From contig JALNZC010000004.1 in assembly GCA_023229525.1 (NCBI GenBank), positions 90,197 through 154,196 of the forward strand: a stretch of DNA of 64,000 nucleotides. The letters run 5' to 3'. Shown in pieces: positions 42,079 through 51,383 of this stretch. A program made the translations under genes and the position numbers. This DNA comes from Bacteroidales bacterium (lineage in GTDB: Bacteria > Bacteroidota > Bacteroidia > Bacteroidales > FEN-979). The notes beneath the pieces were generated by a model. The model made no database searches, was not told where the DNA came from, and worked only from the letters and a program-made list of their open reading frames with translations. How positions within the stretch are numbered: the first letter of the stretch is position 1; every line of letters begins with the position of its first letter.

Positions 42079-43095
42079 ATGTCAAGCCGCTCCCTGATTG
42101 TTCTCCCCGATGAATCCTCGAAACCTTTCCTCGACGCAATTAACGCTGCAAAGAAATCGCTTCAGGTCAAAATGTTTGTCTTTTCCGACCCTGGTTTACT
42201 CAATGCCGTTATCGCTGCCCACCAACGTGGGGTGAAAGTCCGAGTAATGCTTAATGCAGCCCGCCGCGACGGTGAGGATGATAATGAGGAAGTGCGTAAA
42301 GCCCTCGAGCGGTCGGGCATCGAAGTGAAGGACAGCAATCCCGACTTCGGCATCACACATGAGAAATCCATGGTGGTGGATGAAGTCATCGCGTTCGTGA
42401 AATCGCTCAATTGGGCGACAAAGAACCTGAGTGAAACCCGCGATTACGCTATAACCACGACGCACCCTCATGGGGTCAGCGAAGTCATTGCCTGTTTCGA
42501 TGCCGACTGGCACCGGCAGGAATTCAAGCCTGGCCTGAGCGCACACCTGATCTGGTGCCCCGCCAATGGGCGCGAACGCATCGCCCAGTTCATTGATAAC
42601 GCGAAGCATACTCTGTTTATCCAGAATGAGCGTTATCAGGACACCGTCATCATTGAGCGTCTCGTACGCGCCAGGGAACGTGGCGTTAAAATCCATCTCA
42701 TGGCACGGCCACCACATGCGTTGAAAAAGGAGAAGATCATCGAAGGCATTGGCGGACTTCGCATTATGGACGACGTAGGTATCAAGGTTCACAAACTCAA
42801 ACACCTTAAACTACATGGTAAGATGTTATTGGCCGACGGGCTGCATGCCATCGTGGGTTCGATCAATCTCGCTCCTGGTAGTTTTGACGATCGCCGTGAA
42901 TTGGCCATTGAAGTTCATGATGACGATATTGTGGATCGACTCCACAACATCGCTCGCCATGATTGGGAACATTCGTATCCACTTGATCTCACCGATGAAG
43001 GTTTATTCGTGGATCTTGAACAGCACGGCCAGGGCGGTTCGGAGAAACTGGTGCTGAGAATGGACAATGCGCATGAGAAGAAACACAAAAAGTAA
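42079..43095 (+). CDS. Phospholipase D-like domain protein
   Basis: 338 residues with two HKD-type halves: the first HEKSMVVD (about residue 94), the second HGKMLLADGLHAIVGSIN (about residue 250). Both keep H-x-K-x4-D, so it should be active as a phosphodiesterase or transphosphatidylase. No signal peptide is present, so it is likely cytoplasmic or membrane associated. It most resembles cardiolipin-synthase-like or PLD_2 proteins. It follows the ABC exporter by 54 bases and shares its GC-rich codon use. Confidence 0.88.
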   Translation: MSSRSLIVLPDESSKPFLDAINAAKKSLQVKMFVFSDPGLLNAVIAAHQRGVKVRVMLNAARRDGEDDNEEVRKALERSGIEVKDSNPDFGITHEKSMVVDEVIAFVKSLNWATKNLSETRDYAITTTHPHGVSEVIACFDADWHRQEFKPGLSAHLIWCPANGRERIAQFIDNAKHTLFIQNERYQDTVIIERLVRARERGVKIHLMARPPHALKKEKIIEGIGGLRIMDDVGIKVHKLKHLKLHGKMLLADGLHAIVGSINLAPGSFDDRRELAIEVHDDDIVDRLHNIARHDWEHSYPLDLTDEGLFVDLEQHGQGGSEKLVLRMDNAHEKKHKK

Positions 43096-43137
43096 TTGAT
43101 CTGTTTTTTAGAAATCTTTTTTACAATGAAAAAAGAT

Positions 43138-43145
43138 TAACTTTG
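43138..43145 (+). promoter_or_regulatory. Putative -7 box (TAACTTTG) of gad operon
   Basis: Matches TAnnTTTG in an AT-rich stretch, 73 bases upstream of the glutamate decarboxylase start. Confidence 0.5.
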
Positions 43146-43218
43146 AGAAATTCATATTTTACCGATACTTTCAATTAAACAGATACAAACACAAATACAA
43201 ACATAAAAATAAACAATT

Positions 43219-44613
43219 ATGGCACTGCACGAAAAAGAAAAAATCATGGCTAAAATGGCTGAAGATATTTATACTTCAACCGATTTACGGATGAGTGTTC
43301 CAAAATACCAAATTCCGGAAAAAGATAGCAGAAGTGAAGATGTATATTCCATCATTCATGATGAACTGATGATAGATGGGAACTCAAGATTGAACCTGGC
43401 AACTTTCTGTTCAACATGGCTCGATGGAGAGATCCATAAATTAATGGATGAGTGCCTGGATAAAAACATGATTGATAAGGATGAATATCCGCAAACTGCT
43501 GCAATTGAAGAACGTTGTGTGCATATGATTGCAGATTTATGGAATGCACCTAAAAGTAAAAATACCATAGGTTGTTCCACCACGGGCTCAAGCGAAGCAG
43601 CCATGTGTGGAGGATTAGCCATGAAATGGCGTTGGCGCGAAAAAATGAAAGCTGCCGGAAAAGATACTTCAAAACCAAATTTAGTGACAGGTCCGGTACA
43701 AGTTTGCTGGGAAAAATTCGCCCGTTATTTTGATGTTGAGTTAAGACAAATACCAATGGAACACGGGCGATTATTGATGAATGCTGAGGAAGTTCTAAAA
43801 CGTTGCGACGAAAACACAATTGGCGTTGTTCCTACACTTGGTGTAACATTTACCTGTCAATACGAAGATGTAAAATCAATCAATGATGCCCTTGATGAAT
43901 TGCAGAAAACAAAGGGACTGGATATTCCCATTCATGTGGATGCTGCCAGTGGTGGTTTTGTGGCTCCATTCCTCACTCCCGAACTTGTATGGGATTTCCG
44001 TTTACCCAGGGTAAAATCCATCAATGTATCAGGACACAAATTCGGGTTATCTCCGCTTGGAGTTGGCTGGGTTATTTGGCGTGAAAAATCGGATCTGCCG
44101 GAAGGATTGGTTTTCGATGTAAATTATCTGGGAGGCAACATGCCAACTTTCGCACTCAATTTTTCACGCCCAGGTGGTCAGATTGTTGCCCAATATTATA
44201 ATTTCCTGCGTTTGGGCAAAGAAGGATATAGAAGGATTCAACAGGCCTGTGCAGATCATGCTACCTATATTGCCCGAAAAATGGAGAAAATGAAAATTTT
44301 TGATATCATTTACGACGGTCAGGGCGCTCTCCCCGGTGCATGCTGGACTTTGAAAAAAGATGCAAATGTCGGTTTCACATTATATGATTTATCAGACCGT
44401 ATGCGGAGCAGGGGCTGGCAAATTGCTTCTTACTCCATGCCTGAAAACCGTGAAGATTTGGTTGTACAAAGGGTTTTAATCCGTCATGGCTTCAGCCGTG
44501 ACATGGCTGATCTTTTAATAGCTGATTTTGAACGTGCACTGAAATGGTTTGAAAAACATCCGGTCAATAATTCCAAAGGAATTGAAGAAGTAAAAGGATT
44601 TAATCATAATTAA
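43219..44613 (+). CDS. gadB: Glutamate decarboxylase
   Basis: 464 residues, close to the E. coli enzyme. PLP-dependent decarboxylation of glutamate to GABA uses a proton. The PLP lysine lies in VSGHKFGLSPLGVGWVIWR (Lys274). Also seen: MIADLWNAP, STTGSSEAAMCGGLAMKWR and HVDAASGGFVAPF. It is 26 bases before the antiporter gene; together they are the classic acid-resistance pair. Confidence 0.96.
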   Translation: MALHEKEKIMAKMAEDIYTSTDLRMSVPKYQIPEKDSRSEDVYSIIHDELMIDGNSRLNLATFCSTWLDGEIHKLMDECLDKNMIDKDEYPQTAAIEERCVHMIADLWNAPKSKNTIGCSTTGSSEAAMCGGLAMKWRWREKMKAAGKDTSKPNLVTGPVQVCWEKFARYFDVELRQIPMEHGRLLMNAEEVLKRCDENTIGVVPTLGVTFTCQYEDVKSINDALDELQKTKGLDIPIHVDAASGGFVAPFLTPELVWDFRLPRVKSINVSGHKFGLSPLGVGWVIWREKSDLPEGLVFDVNYLGGNMPTFALNFSRPGGQIVAQYYNFLRLGKEGYRRIQQACADHATYIARKMEKMKIFDIIYDGQGALPGACWTLKKDANVGFTLYDLSDRMRSRGWQIASYSMPENREDLVVQRVLIRHGFSRDMADLLIADFERALKWFEKHPVNNSKGIEEVKGFNHN

Positions 44614-44639
44614 TTCGAAATATTATTAACAAAATAAGC

Positions 44640-46070
44640 ATGGAATCGACAAAAAAATTAAATATTACAACTACCCGCCTGGTATTTATGACGGGTGCCG
44701 CTGTATTTAGTCTTCGTGGTTTATCTTTTATGGCGATTGAAGAATTAACCATGTTTTTCTATGTATTATTCGGAACAATATTTTTCCTGATTCCAGCCTC
44801 AATGGTTTCGGCCGAACTGGGTGGCGCTTTCGGAAGCACCGGCGGGGGTGTTTATACATGGGTTAAAGAAGCATTTCATAAAAAATTAGGATTTCTTGCA
44901 ATCTGGTTACAATGGATACAAAATGTGGTATATTATCCTATTCTCCTGGGATTTGCAGCCGCAATTATTGCCTATATGATAGGGAAGCCCGAACTAAGTA
45001 ACAATGGCGTTTATGTTGGAATTTTCTGTATCGTCGTGTACTGGCTTTCAACTATCATTACCCTGAACGGCACACAAATTATGTCGAAAATTGCAAGTTA
45101 TGGCTTCTTGCTTGGTACCGTAATTCCGGGCGCTGTTTTAATTATTTTTACAATAATTTACATTGCACAGGGAAATACTTTGGCCTTTCTGCATCCTTCC
45201 GCAGTTGACACCACCTCTGCCTATGTGTTAAATGGGATCAGTTACCCAAGATGGTTTCCCCATATTACCAGTTTGGACAATGTTACTTTTCTGGCGGCAG
45301 TAATATTAATTTTTGCCGGCATTGAAGTCCAGGCGGTGCATGCAAACGAATTAAAAGATCCATCCAAACAGTTTCCGAAGGTTCTTCTTCTTGCCGCGGC
45401 ATTGATTTTCTTTCTTCAGATCTTAGGATCCCTCGCAATCTCCGTTGTTCTACCGGAAAGCAAGATTACTCTACAATCAGGTTTGATGCAGGCTTTTGAA
45501 AACATTTTTGTGAGTATGGGCATGAAATGGTTGCTTCCCGTAATTTGTATCCTGATGGCATTTGGGGTTCTGGGAAGCGTTATCTCATGGATTGCAGGTC
45601 CGAGCCGTGGTCTATTATGGACCGCGAAAGACGGTTTATTACCTCAAAGTCTTGCGAAAGTCAATAAAAAAGGAATACAGCAAAATATTCTTATCGTTCA
45701 GGGACTGATTGTTACCCTTCTGGCATCCATCTATTTTATTATACCAAATGTAGGAGTTGCTTTCTTTTTACTGGGAGCTTTAACCATTGGATTGTACCTG
45801 ATTATGTATTTGCTGATGTATGCGGCCGGTATAAGTTTACGATACTCACAACCTGACCTCCCGCGGTCTTATAAAGTACCCGGAGGTAATGCAGGTATGT
45901 GGGCGATTGCAGGTACCGGATTTTTAGCCGTATTGTTTGCATTTGTCGTGTCATTTTTCCCTCCCTCCCAGCTTCCGGTCGGAAGTCCGTTTGAATATGT
46001 AGGATTAGTTATTGGAGGAACGGTTCTCTTTACCGTATTGCCATTTCTAATTACTCTTGGGAAAAAATAG
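44640..46070 (+). CDS. gadC: Glutamate/GABA antiporter (APC family)
   Basis: 476 residues, about twelve helices, APC superfamily. N-terminus: TRLVFMTGAAVFSLRGLSFM; TM1 and TM6 regions with AELGGAFGSTGGGVYTWVKE and FAGIEVQAVHANELKDPSKQ. It should export GABA in exchange for glutamate and thereby remove protons. It is shorter than E. coli GadC, and the cytoplasmic C-plug that closes that channel at neutral pH seems short or absent. Its position directly after gadB supports the call. Confidence 0.92.
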   Translation: MESTKKLNITTTRLVFMTGAAVFSLRGLSFMAIEELTMFFYVLFGTIFFLIPASMVSAELGGAFGSTGGGVYTWVKEAFHKKLGFLAIWLQWIQNVVYYPILLGFAAAIIAYMIGKPELSNNGVYVGIFCIVVYWLSTIITLNGTQIMSKIASYGFLLGTVIPGAVLIIFTIIYIAQGNTLAFLHPSAVDTTSAYVLNGISYPRWFPHITSLDNVTFLAAVILIFAGIEVQAVHANELKDPSKQFPKVLLLAAALIFFLQILGSLAISVVLPESKITLQSGLMQAFENIFVSMGMKWLLPVICILMAFGVLGSVISWIAGPSRGLLWTAKDGLLPQSLAKVNKKGIQQNILIVQGLIVTLLASIYFIIPNVGVAFFLLGALTIGLYLIMYLLMYAAGISLRYSQPDLPRSYKVPGGNAGMWAIAGTGFLAVLFAFVVSFFPPSQLPVGSPFEYVGLVIGGTVLFTVLPFLITLGKK

Positions 46071-46420
46071 ATCATAAAAATAATTCGGTTATTGCATACA
46101 TCGGTTATATTCGTTTCTTTTCTGATGCCTTATGGACAGGATCATTAAATCCAACAACTGAAAGCACGTATGGATGTCTTGGGAAAGAAGTTGTCAGCAC
46201 AGGACTCACACTATGTATACAAATTATGCTTATAATCAACAATTGTCTGAAAATGGTTATGAAGAATCTCCCATTTAATGTCAGATTTTCAGATATTCAC
46301 ATTGTTCATTTGTTCGTAAATTTTCTTCTAATCCTGAACAGCAACGTTTTTTTTAGCCCTATTCTCTTATAAACTTTCTATTTTTACCGAGGATTTCACG
46401 CTAACAAAACTCCCGGTAAA
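46071..46420. other. 350-base spacer without a recognised feature
   Basis: The stretch between gadC and the epimerase gene is AT-rich and holds no credible frame on either strand. No clear -7 box match or terminator hairpin was seen. Confidence 0.4.
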
Positions 46421-47371
46421 ATGGAAAAAATACTGGTCATCGGATGCTCCGGACAAATCGGATCGGAACTTACACTCGAACTGCGAAAAATTTACGGCAA
46501 TAACAACGTCATCGCCACCGATATCCGGCCTGCTCCGGTTGATATTATCGGATCGGGACCTTTTGAAATTCTCGATGTACTGGATGCTTCCAAACTGCAG
46601 CTTATTCTCGAACATGAAAAGATCACGCAGATTTACCATCTGGCGGCTATTCTTTCGGGGAATGCCGAAAAACGTCCGCTGGCTTCGTGGGACATCAACA
46701 TGCGTAGTCTGATGAACGTACTGGAACTGGCCCGTGAACTGAAACTGAAAAAGATCTTCTGGCCAAGTTCCATCGCCGTGTTCGGACCTTCGACCCCAAG
46801 AATGAATACCCCCCAGTACACCATCATGGAGCCCAATACGGTTTACGGTATCAGCAAGTTAGCCGGCGAGAGATGGATTGAATACTACTTCAATAAGTAT
46901 GGTGTGGATACCCGAAGCCTCCGTTACCCCGGACTGATCAGCTATAAAACCGAAGCGGGTGGCGGTACAACCGATTATGCTGTAGAGATTTTCTACGAAG
47001 CCATTAAATACAAAAAGTACCAATGTTTCCTTGGACCTGATTCTGCCCTGCCGATGATGTTCATGCCCGATGCCATCAAAGCGACCATCGATGTGATGGA
47101 ATCCGATGCCTCGAAACTCTCCCTGCACTCAAGCTACAATGTGGCGGGTATCTGTTTCACTCCCGGAATCCTGGCCGGAGAGATCAAAAAACACATCCCG
47201 GAATTCGAAATAACATACAAACCCGATTTCCGACAGGCAATCGCCGACTCCTGGCCTGCCTGCATTGACGATAGTGTTGCCAGGAAAGACTGGGGATTGA
47301 ACTACGTATATGATCTCGCAGGAATGACGAAGGAGATGCTGAATGAAATTGGGAAAAAACTGGCACAGTAG
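46421..47371 (+). CDS. L-threonine 3-dehydrogenase, epimerase (SDR) type
   Basis: 316 residues. Rossmann motif VIGCSGQIGSELTLEL, then LAAILSGNAEKRP, SSIAVFGP, and the catalytic Y-x3-K in YGISKLAGE. The arrangement YGVDTRSLRYPGLISYKTEA, GGTTDYAVEIFYEA and LPMMFMPDAIKATI is that of NAD-dependent threonine dehydrogenases of the extended-SDR group found in Bacteroidota. It turns L-threonine into 2-amino-3-ketobutyrate, which KBL (60841) cleaves with CoA to glycine and acetyl-CoA. Its last about 40 bases are repeated at 48540-48577. Confidence 0.9.
   Translation: MEKILVIGCSGQIGSELTLELRKIYGNNNVIATDIRPAPVDIIGSGPFEILDVLDASKLQLILEHEKITQIYHLAAILSGNAEKRPLASWDINMRSLMNVLELARELKLKKIFWPSSIAVFGPSTPRMNTPQYTIMEPNTVYGISKLAGERWIEYYFNKYGVDTRSLRYPGLISYKTEAGGGTTDYAVEIFYEAIKYKKYQCFLGPDSALPMMFMPDAIKATIDVMESDASKLSLHSSYNVAGICFTPGILAGEIKKHIPEFEITYKPDFRQAIADSWPACIDDSVARKDWGLNYVYDLAGMTKEMLNEIGKKLAQ
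47324..47361 (+). repeat. 3' end of the dehydrogenase gene, copy 1 of a 38-base duplication
   Basis: ATGAC-AAGGAGATGCTGAATG-AAATTGGGAAAAA-CT, encoding MTKEMLNEIGKKL of the dehydrogenase. A 36-of-38 match lies at 48540-48577 in the same orientation. Confidence 0.8.
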
Positions 47372-47411
47372 GGAACCAGGGTGAAAGCACCGGTTTTAGG
47401 TCATGCGTTGT

Positions 47412-47603
47412 TTATCCCAGGAATTCCGAGAACTTTTCGTCGATATGTTGGTTGAACCACCGGTCAATGACTGACTTTCTGAATCTCCATTCCTTACCAA
47501 GCTTAGCCGCCGGAATTTTACCATCCTGAGCCCAGGTATATATCGTCTGAGGCTTAAGTTTAAGATATCCGGCCACCTCTTCCAGTGTCATAATATCATC
47601 CAT
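47412..47603 (-). CDS. Small excisionase/MerR-type helix-turn-helix protein
   Basis: 63 residues: MTLEEVAGYLKLKPQTIYTW, then AKLGKEWRFRKSVIDRWF. This is the winged-helix DNA-binding domain (HTH_17/excisionase family) found in excisionases and small regulators. It is 3 bases after the membrane protein gene and so probably co-transcribed with it. It could be the directionality factor of an integrative element, but there is no integrase nearby. Confidence 0.85.
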   Translation of the reverse strand: MDDIMTLEEVAGYLKLKPQTIYTWAQDGKIPAAKLGKEWRFRKSVIDRWFNQHIDEKFSEFLG

Positions 47604-47606
47604 GCA

Positions 47607-48395
47607 CTATTTCTTGATTTGATTTAGGATCTTTTCTGCCTCGGCCGCTTTATTTCGGATGGTGTCGACAGAACTTCCGGGAACCTGTTTCGATTCTTGT
47701 TTTTCAGATTTCTGGGGAGAAACCAGTTGCTCAACCGAATATACGATAGCTGTATAAAAATTACCTTCATATTTTCTGAAGAGTTTAAACTCCTCATTCT
47801 TTTCACATAAAAAAGGCCTTAAGTTCCAGGCCAGCTGGATTCCAACAAATGCAAGGATGATGATCCATATCCTGAATACGGTGACACCGATCTGGGGATA
47901 GATATTTTTATTTTCACAGGCAAATTTTAATGCTTCTACCATCAGCCTCATTCCAAAAATTCCTGCAAAAATAAAAATGGCAACATGAAGAAGCTGCAGG
48001 AAATGATAATTGCCCCCAGTTACCTGAAAAACCACTACAATCGGAGCAAATGATAATGCGATAGTTGCGGTAAGGACAACCCCACTTAAAACAATCACCC
48101 CCATCTGCCGGAAACTCATTTTCGACCCCAGTACCTGCTGAATGATGAAAAAAGAGGGAAAACAGATGATAACCGTAGAGAGAAACAGGATAATTACTTT
48201 AAGACCGGTGACAATGGATTGCAAAAAACTGTGATAGCTACCCATAACCATACCGTAGAGAAAGGCGAATCCGCAAATCAAAAGAAGTTGATTAAATATC
48301 AGTCTGTTGGACTGTTTTTTATTGATTTCGTCGAAATACGATTCCTTGTTCTGGAAGATTTTAAATACTTCCTTGATCCCTGTAAAAGTATACAT
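47607..48395 (-). CDS. Membrane protein, Yip1-like
   Basis: 262 residues with five hydrophobic segments: FNQLLLICGFAFLYGMVMGS, IVTGLKVIILFLSTVIICFP, MGVIVLSGVVLTATIALSF, LLHVAIFIFAGIFGMRLM and FRIWIIILAFVGIQLAW. The C-terminal about 50 residues are hydrophilic and Lys/Glu/Ser rich. The layout resembles Yip1-type membrane proteins, a loose group. The start is preceded by a -7 box. No function can be assigned. Confidence 0.75.
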   Translation of the reverse strand: MYTFTGIKEVFKIFQNKESYFDEINKKQSNRLIFNQLLLICGFAFLYGMVMGSYHSFLQSIVTGLKVIILFLSTVIICFPSFFIIQQVLGSKMSFRQMGVIVLSGVVLTATIALSFAPIVVVFQVTGGNYHFLQLLHVAIFIFAGIFGMRLMVEALKFACENKNIYPQIGVTVFRIWIIILAFVGIQLAWNLRPFLCEKNEEFKLFRKYEGNFYTAIVYSVEQLVSPQKSEKQESKQVPGSSVDTIRNKAAEAEKILNQIKK

Positions 48396-48417
48396 AATGG
48401 ATGAGTTGAAATTTTTA

Positions 48418-48425
48418 CAAATATA
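48418..48425 (-). promoter_or_regulatory. Putative -7 box (TATATTTG on minus strand)
   Basis: Matches TAnnTTTG 23 bases upstream of the Yip1-like gene start at 48395. Confidence 0.5.
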
Positions 48426-48539
48426 ATCAATATTTTACTGTTTACTACTGTTTTTTAATATATTTTATTATATACTGTTAATTAGTATATCATAAACGAA
48501 GTATACAAACGCTCGAATTACTTTGAATTCAAAGCGAAT

Positions 48540-48577
48540 ATGACAAAGGAGATGCTGAATGAAATTGGGAAAAAGCT
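48540..48577 (+). repeat. Copy 2 of the 38-base duplication of the dehydrogenase 3' end
   Basis: Differs from copy 1 at two bases; followed by TTCGAAAAATTAA, which would finish the frame as KKLSKN. It is just right of the HTH and membrane protein genes, so these two are bracketed by the repeats. It overlaps no gene of its own. Confidence 0.75.
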
Positions 48578-48586
48578 TTCGAAAAA

Positions 48587-49189
48587 TTAAAGGTAATATC
48601 TCACCATCGGCCTGTTCACCGAAGTCCGGTCGACAATTTTAAAGCCTGCCCGTTCAAAGGATTTGTATAAACCAATCCAGGCAAAGGAATCGGGAAGTTT
48701 CTCTGTGGTGGGAATGGTTGGATATGCTTCGATGATTTTTACCCCATGTTTTCCGGCATAATGAATTACTCCTTTTAAAAGTTGCGCCGAAATCCCGATT
48801 TTTCTGAAATTTTTATCGATAAACATACAGGGAATAGACCATACCGGCAGATCATCAATGGGTTTGTGTACCCTCGATTTACTCAGTTTCAAATAATCCC
48901 GGCGGGGTGCAAAAGCACACCACGCGATGGCCTGGCCTTCATAAATGGCAATGATCCCTGAAGGTTTATTGTTCCACACCAACTCCTTCATTGCCAGTTT
49001 GTTACCATCTTCAAATTTTCCTTCCTGAAAATCAGATTTGGTCAACCGGTAATACATGCACCAGCAATTGCCACAGGCCCCTTTCGATCCGAAAAGCTGT
49101 TCAAACAGTCCCCAGTTAGCCGGTGTTAACGGTTCAAATATCAGATCGTTCAAAAAATCAAGATCTTTGGTACTCATCGACTTTTTCAT
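48587..49189 (-). CDS. GNAT family N-acetyltransferase
   Basis: 200 residues. The acetyl-CoA loop (IDKNFRKIGISAQLLKGVIH) and the later ERAGFKIVDRTSVNRPMV tail are typical. A Cys-rich insert (GACGNCWCMYYRL) near residue 36 recurs in one branch of the family. The first strands (LNDLIFEPLTPANWGLFEQLF) start the fold. It transfers an acetyl group to an unknown amine. Its neighbours give no hint. Confidence 0.85.
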   Translation of the reverse strand: MKKSMSTKDLDFLNDLIFEPLTPANWGLFEQLFGSKGACGNCWCMYYRLTKSDFQEGKFEDGNKLAMKELVWNNKPSGIIAIYEGQAIAWCAFAPRRDYLKLSKSRVHKPIDDLPVWSIPCMFIDKNFRKIGISAQLLKGVIHYAGKHGVKIIEAYPTIPTTEKLPDSFAWIGLYKSFERAGFKIVDRTSVNRPMVRYYL

Positions 49190-49309
49190 GCTTATTTGAG
49201 ATATGTCATCACTGGTATTTTCACATCCGGCTCATTTTTAAGCACCGTTGCATGAATTTTGGTGATAAATGTCCTCGAATGATTGATGTCTGTCACGGTG
49301 GCCTGGCAG

Positions 49310-50149
49310 CTATATTGATGCCAGCGGAAACGTCTCCCTCAGCCTTACTCCTTTTTCGGTTTCCTGCACTGTGCAACATTCGTGGAGAATATCGTGTTCG
49401 AAAAAGAGGATATAACCTTTCTGTGCTGCTTCATTCAAAAAAGCTTCTTTTTCCAGAAGGGTGATCAGTGGCCGTGTATCGTAGCTCATCACATAGGGCA
49501 ATGGAATATGTGCCGTCGATGGCAGGAGATCGGCCATATAAACCAGGGTTTTGCCATCAAACCGTATAAAAGGGATAGATTGTCCATTCGTGTGCCCGTT
49601 GAAAATCCGTATCGAAACTCCCGGAAAAAGTTCCGAATCCTCCTCAATGAATTTCAAGGTTCCTTTTTCTTTAATCGGAAGAATATTTTCTTTTAAAAAC
49701 GATGCTTTTTCGCGATTGTTGGGATCGACTGCCCATTCCCATTGCATCCGGCTCGTCCGGTATGTGGCATTTTTAAAAGTCGGGATATAATCAGTCCGCT
49801 CATCATTCCACCGGATTGCCCCTCCGGCATGATCAAAATGAAGATGGGTCAGGATAACATCGGTAATATCATCCACTGTATAACCATAATTTGCCAGGGA
49901 TTTCTCAAGGGTATCTTCCCCATTCAGGTAATAATTTGAAAAGAATTTTTCAGATTGTTTGTTCCCGATCCCGCAGTCAATCAGGATCCGGCGTTCTCCC
50001 TCTACAGCAAGCAGACAACGCATCGACCAGTTACACAGGTTGTTTTCATCACAGGGATAAAGCTTGCTCCAAATTACTTTGGGCACCACGCCGAACATGG
50101 CGCCTCCGTCGAGTTTCAGGTTGCCGGTATGTATGGGATACAGCTTCAT
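49310..50149 (-). CDS. MBL-fold metallo-hydrolase
   Basis: 279 residues. The metal-binding motif LTHLHFDHAGG is at about residue 100, with IRIFNGHTNGQSIPFI and VYMADLLPSTAHIP providing the other histidine and aspartate ligands. The N-terminal strands LYPIHTGNLKLDGGAMFGVV resemble the quorum-quenching lactonase/AttM-like and glyoxalase II-like branch. It is a cytoplasmic hydrolase with unknown ester or lactone substrate. It is separated from the butyrate kinase gene by a repetitive spacer. Confidence 0.88.
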   Translation of the reverse strand: MKLYPIHTGNLKLDGGAMFGVVPKVIWSKLYPCDENNLCNWSMRCLLAVEGERRILIDCGIGNKQSEKFFSNYYLNGEDTLEKSLANYGYTVDDITDVILTHLHFDHAGGAIRWNDERTDYIPTFKNATYRTSRMQWEWAVDPNNREKASFLKENILPIKEKGTLKFIEEDSELFPGVSIRIFNGHTNGQSIPFIRFDGKTLVYMADLLPSTAHIPLPYVMSYDTRPLITLLEKEAFLNEAAQKGYILFFEHDILHECCTVQETEKGVRLRETFPLASI

Positions 50150-50172
50150 TAGGTTTCTGATTAGAAAAACTT

Positions 50173-50283
50173 AAAAATCAAAATTCAAAACTCAAATCGA
50201 CACTTTAAACCGTAAACATGACAATTTTAAAATTGTTCATTTTGAGTAACAGTTTTGATCTTTGAGTTTTGACTTTTGAATTA
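50173..50283. repeat. Repetitive spacer with inverted TTTGA/TCAAA tracts
   Basis: AAAAATCAAAATTCAAAACT at the left and TTTTGATCTTTGAGTTTTGA at the right are approximate reverse complements. Similar strings occur at 58538-58579. No gene is present. Confidence 0.5.
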
Positions 50284-50286
50284 TTT

Positions 50287-51363
50287 TCAGATATATTCCT
50301 GTACCTCCATCTCCCCTTTCAGTACCCGGAGGGCATTGGATGCCATTGATTGGATTTCATTGTCGCCTGCATAAAGGAATATCGGGGCAAATTTTTCCAC
50401 ATTGTCAATGATATTCCTCACCACGAACTGACTATGGGCAAGGTCGCCGGTGATCAGGATGGCATCAACTTCTCCTTTCAGCACTGCGAACATTTCGCCT
50501 ATGCATTTGGAAACCTGGTATGCCATTGCTTCCATGATTATTTTTGCATGGGTATCGCCTTCGTGGATGCGATATTCAATTTCATTGATGTCCATTGTGC
50601 CCAGATGGGCATTTACCCCGGCGCAATGGGTCAGCAGGCATAACATTTCTTCGAGGGTTTTTTTCCCACTGAAACACATTTTAACCACATCTCCTAATGG
50701 CAATGTCCCGCTTCTTACCATAGAAAAGGGACCATCGCCTTCAAAACCCTGGTTCACATCAACCACACGGCCTTTGCGATGAGCTCCAACCGTGGTTCCA
50801 TTCCCCATATGTACGACAATGAGATTCATCTCCTCGTATCTCATTTTGTGGGTTTCAGCATGCATCTTGGCAACGGCTTTTTGATTAAGCGCATGGAAAA
50901 TCGATTTGCGATGGATCTCCGGTGAACCGGTGATTCTTGCCACATCCTGCAATTCGTCAACCACAGTCGGGTCGGCAATCATTGCGCTTGTACCGGGGAC
51001 TTCAGCTGCAATAGCATCAGCCAGCAGGCCCCCGATGTTGATAATATCTTCACCGACGGGACTGTGAATCAAATCCCTTTTCAATAACTCATTGACTTTA
51101 TAAACTCCCGATCGTACCGGTTTTATTAATCCACCCCGGGAAATTACAATGCGAAGCTCATCCAGGGAAAAATCATTATTTTTTAATTCCCTGATTACAA
51201 TTTCTTTACGAAACTGAACCTGATCATATATCGTCCTGAAAGATTCCAGTTCATCGGCCGAATGTTTCCGGCTGATCATGTACAATAGCTTATAGTTTTG
51301 ATAAACAGCAATTTGCGTCAGAAAATCTTTGGGATTGACAACCAAAATATTAAAAGGGGTCAT
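50287..51363 (-). CDS. buk: Butyrate kinase
   Basis: 358 residues of the acetokinase family. The core VVHMGNGTTVGAHRKGRVVD, GFEGDGPFSMVRSGTLPLGD and ILITGDLAHSQFVVRNIID match Buk, including the ATP-site strands. It converts butyryl phosphate and ADP to butyrate and ATP. It is 20 bases after the IcmF gene, so isobutyryl-CoA and butyryl-CoA chemistry is joined to ATP formation. The phosphotransbutyrylase partner is not in the window. Confidence 0.92.
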   Translation of the reverse strand: MTPFNILVVNPKDFLTQIAVYQNYKLLYMISRKHSADELESFRTIYDQVQFRKEIVIRELKNNDFSLDELRIVISRGGLIKPVRSGVYKVNELLKRDLIHSPVGEDIINIGGLLADAIAAEVPGTSAMIADPTVVDELQDVARITGSPEIHRKSIFHALNQKAVAKMHAETHKMRYEEMNLIVVHMGNGTTVGAHRKGRVVDVNQGFEGDGPFSMVRSGTLPLGDVVKMCFSGKKTLEEMLCLLTHCAGVNAHLGTMDINEIEYRIHEGDTHAKIIMEAMAYQVSKCIGEMFAVLKGEVDAILITGDLAHSQFVVRNIIDNVEKFAPIFLYAGDNEIQSMASNALRVLKGEMEVQEYI

Positions 51364-51383
51364 AAATCAACTGTTAAATGATT

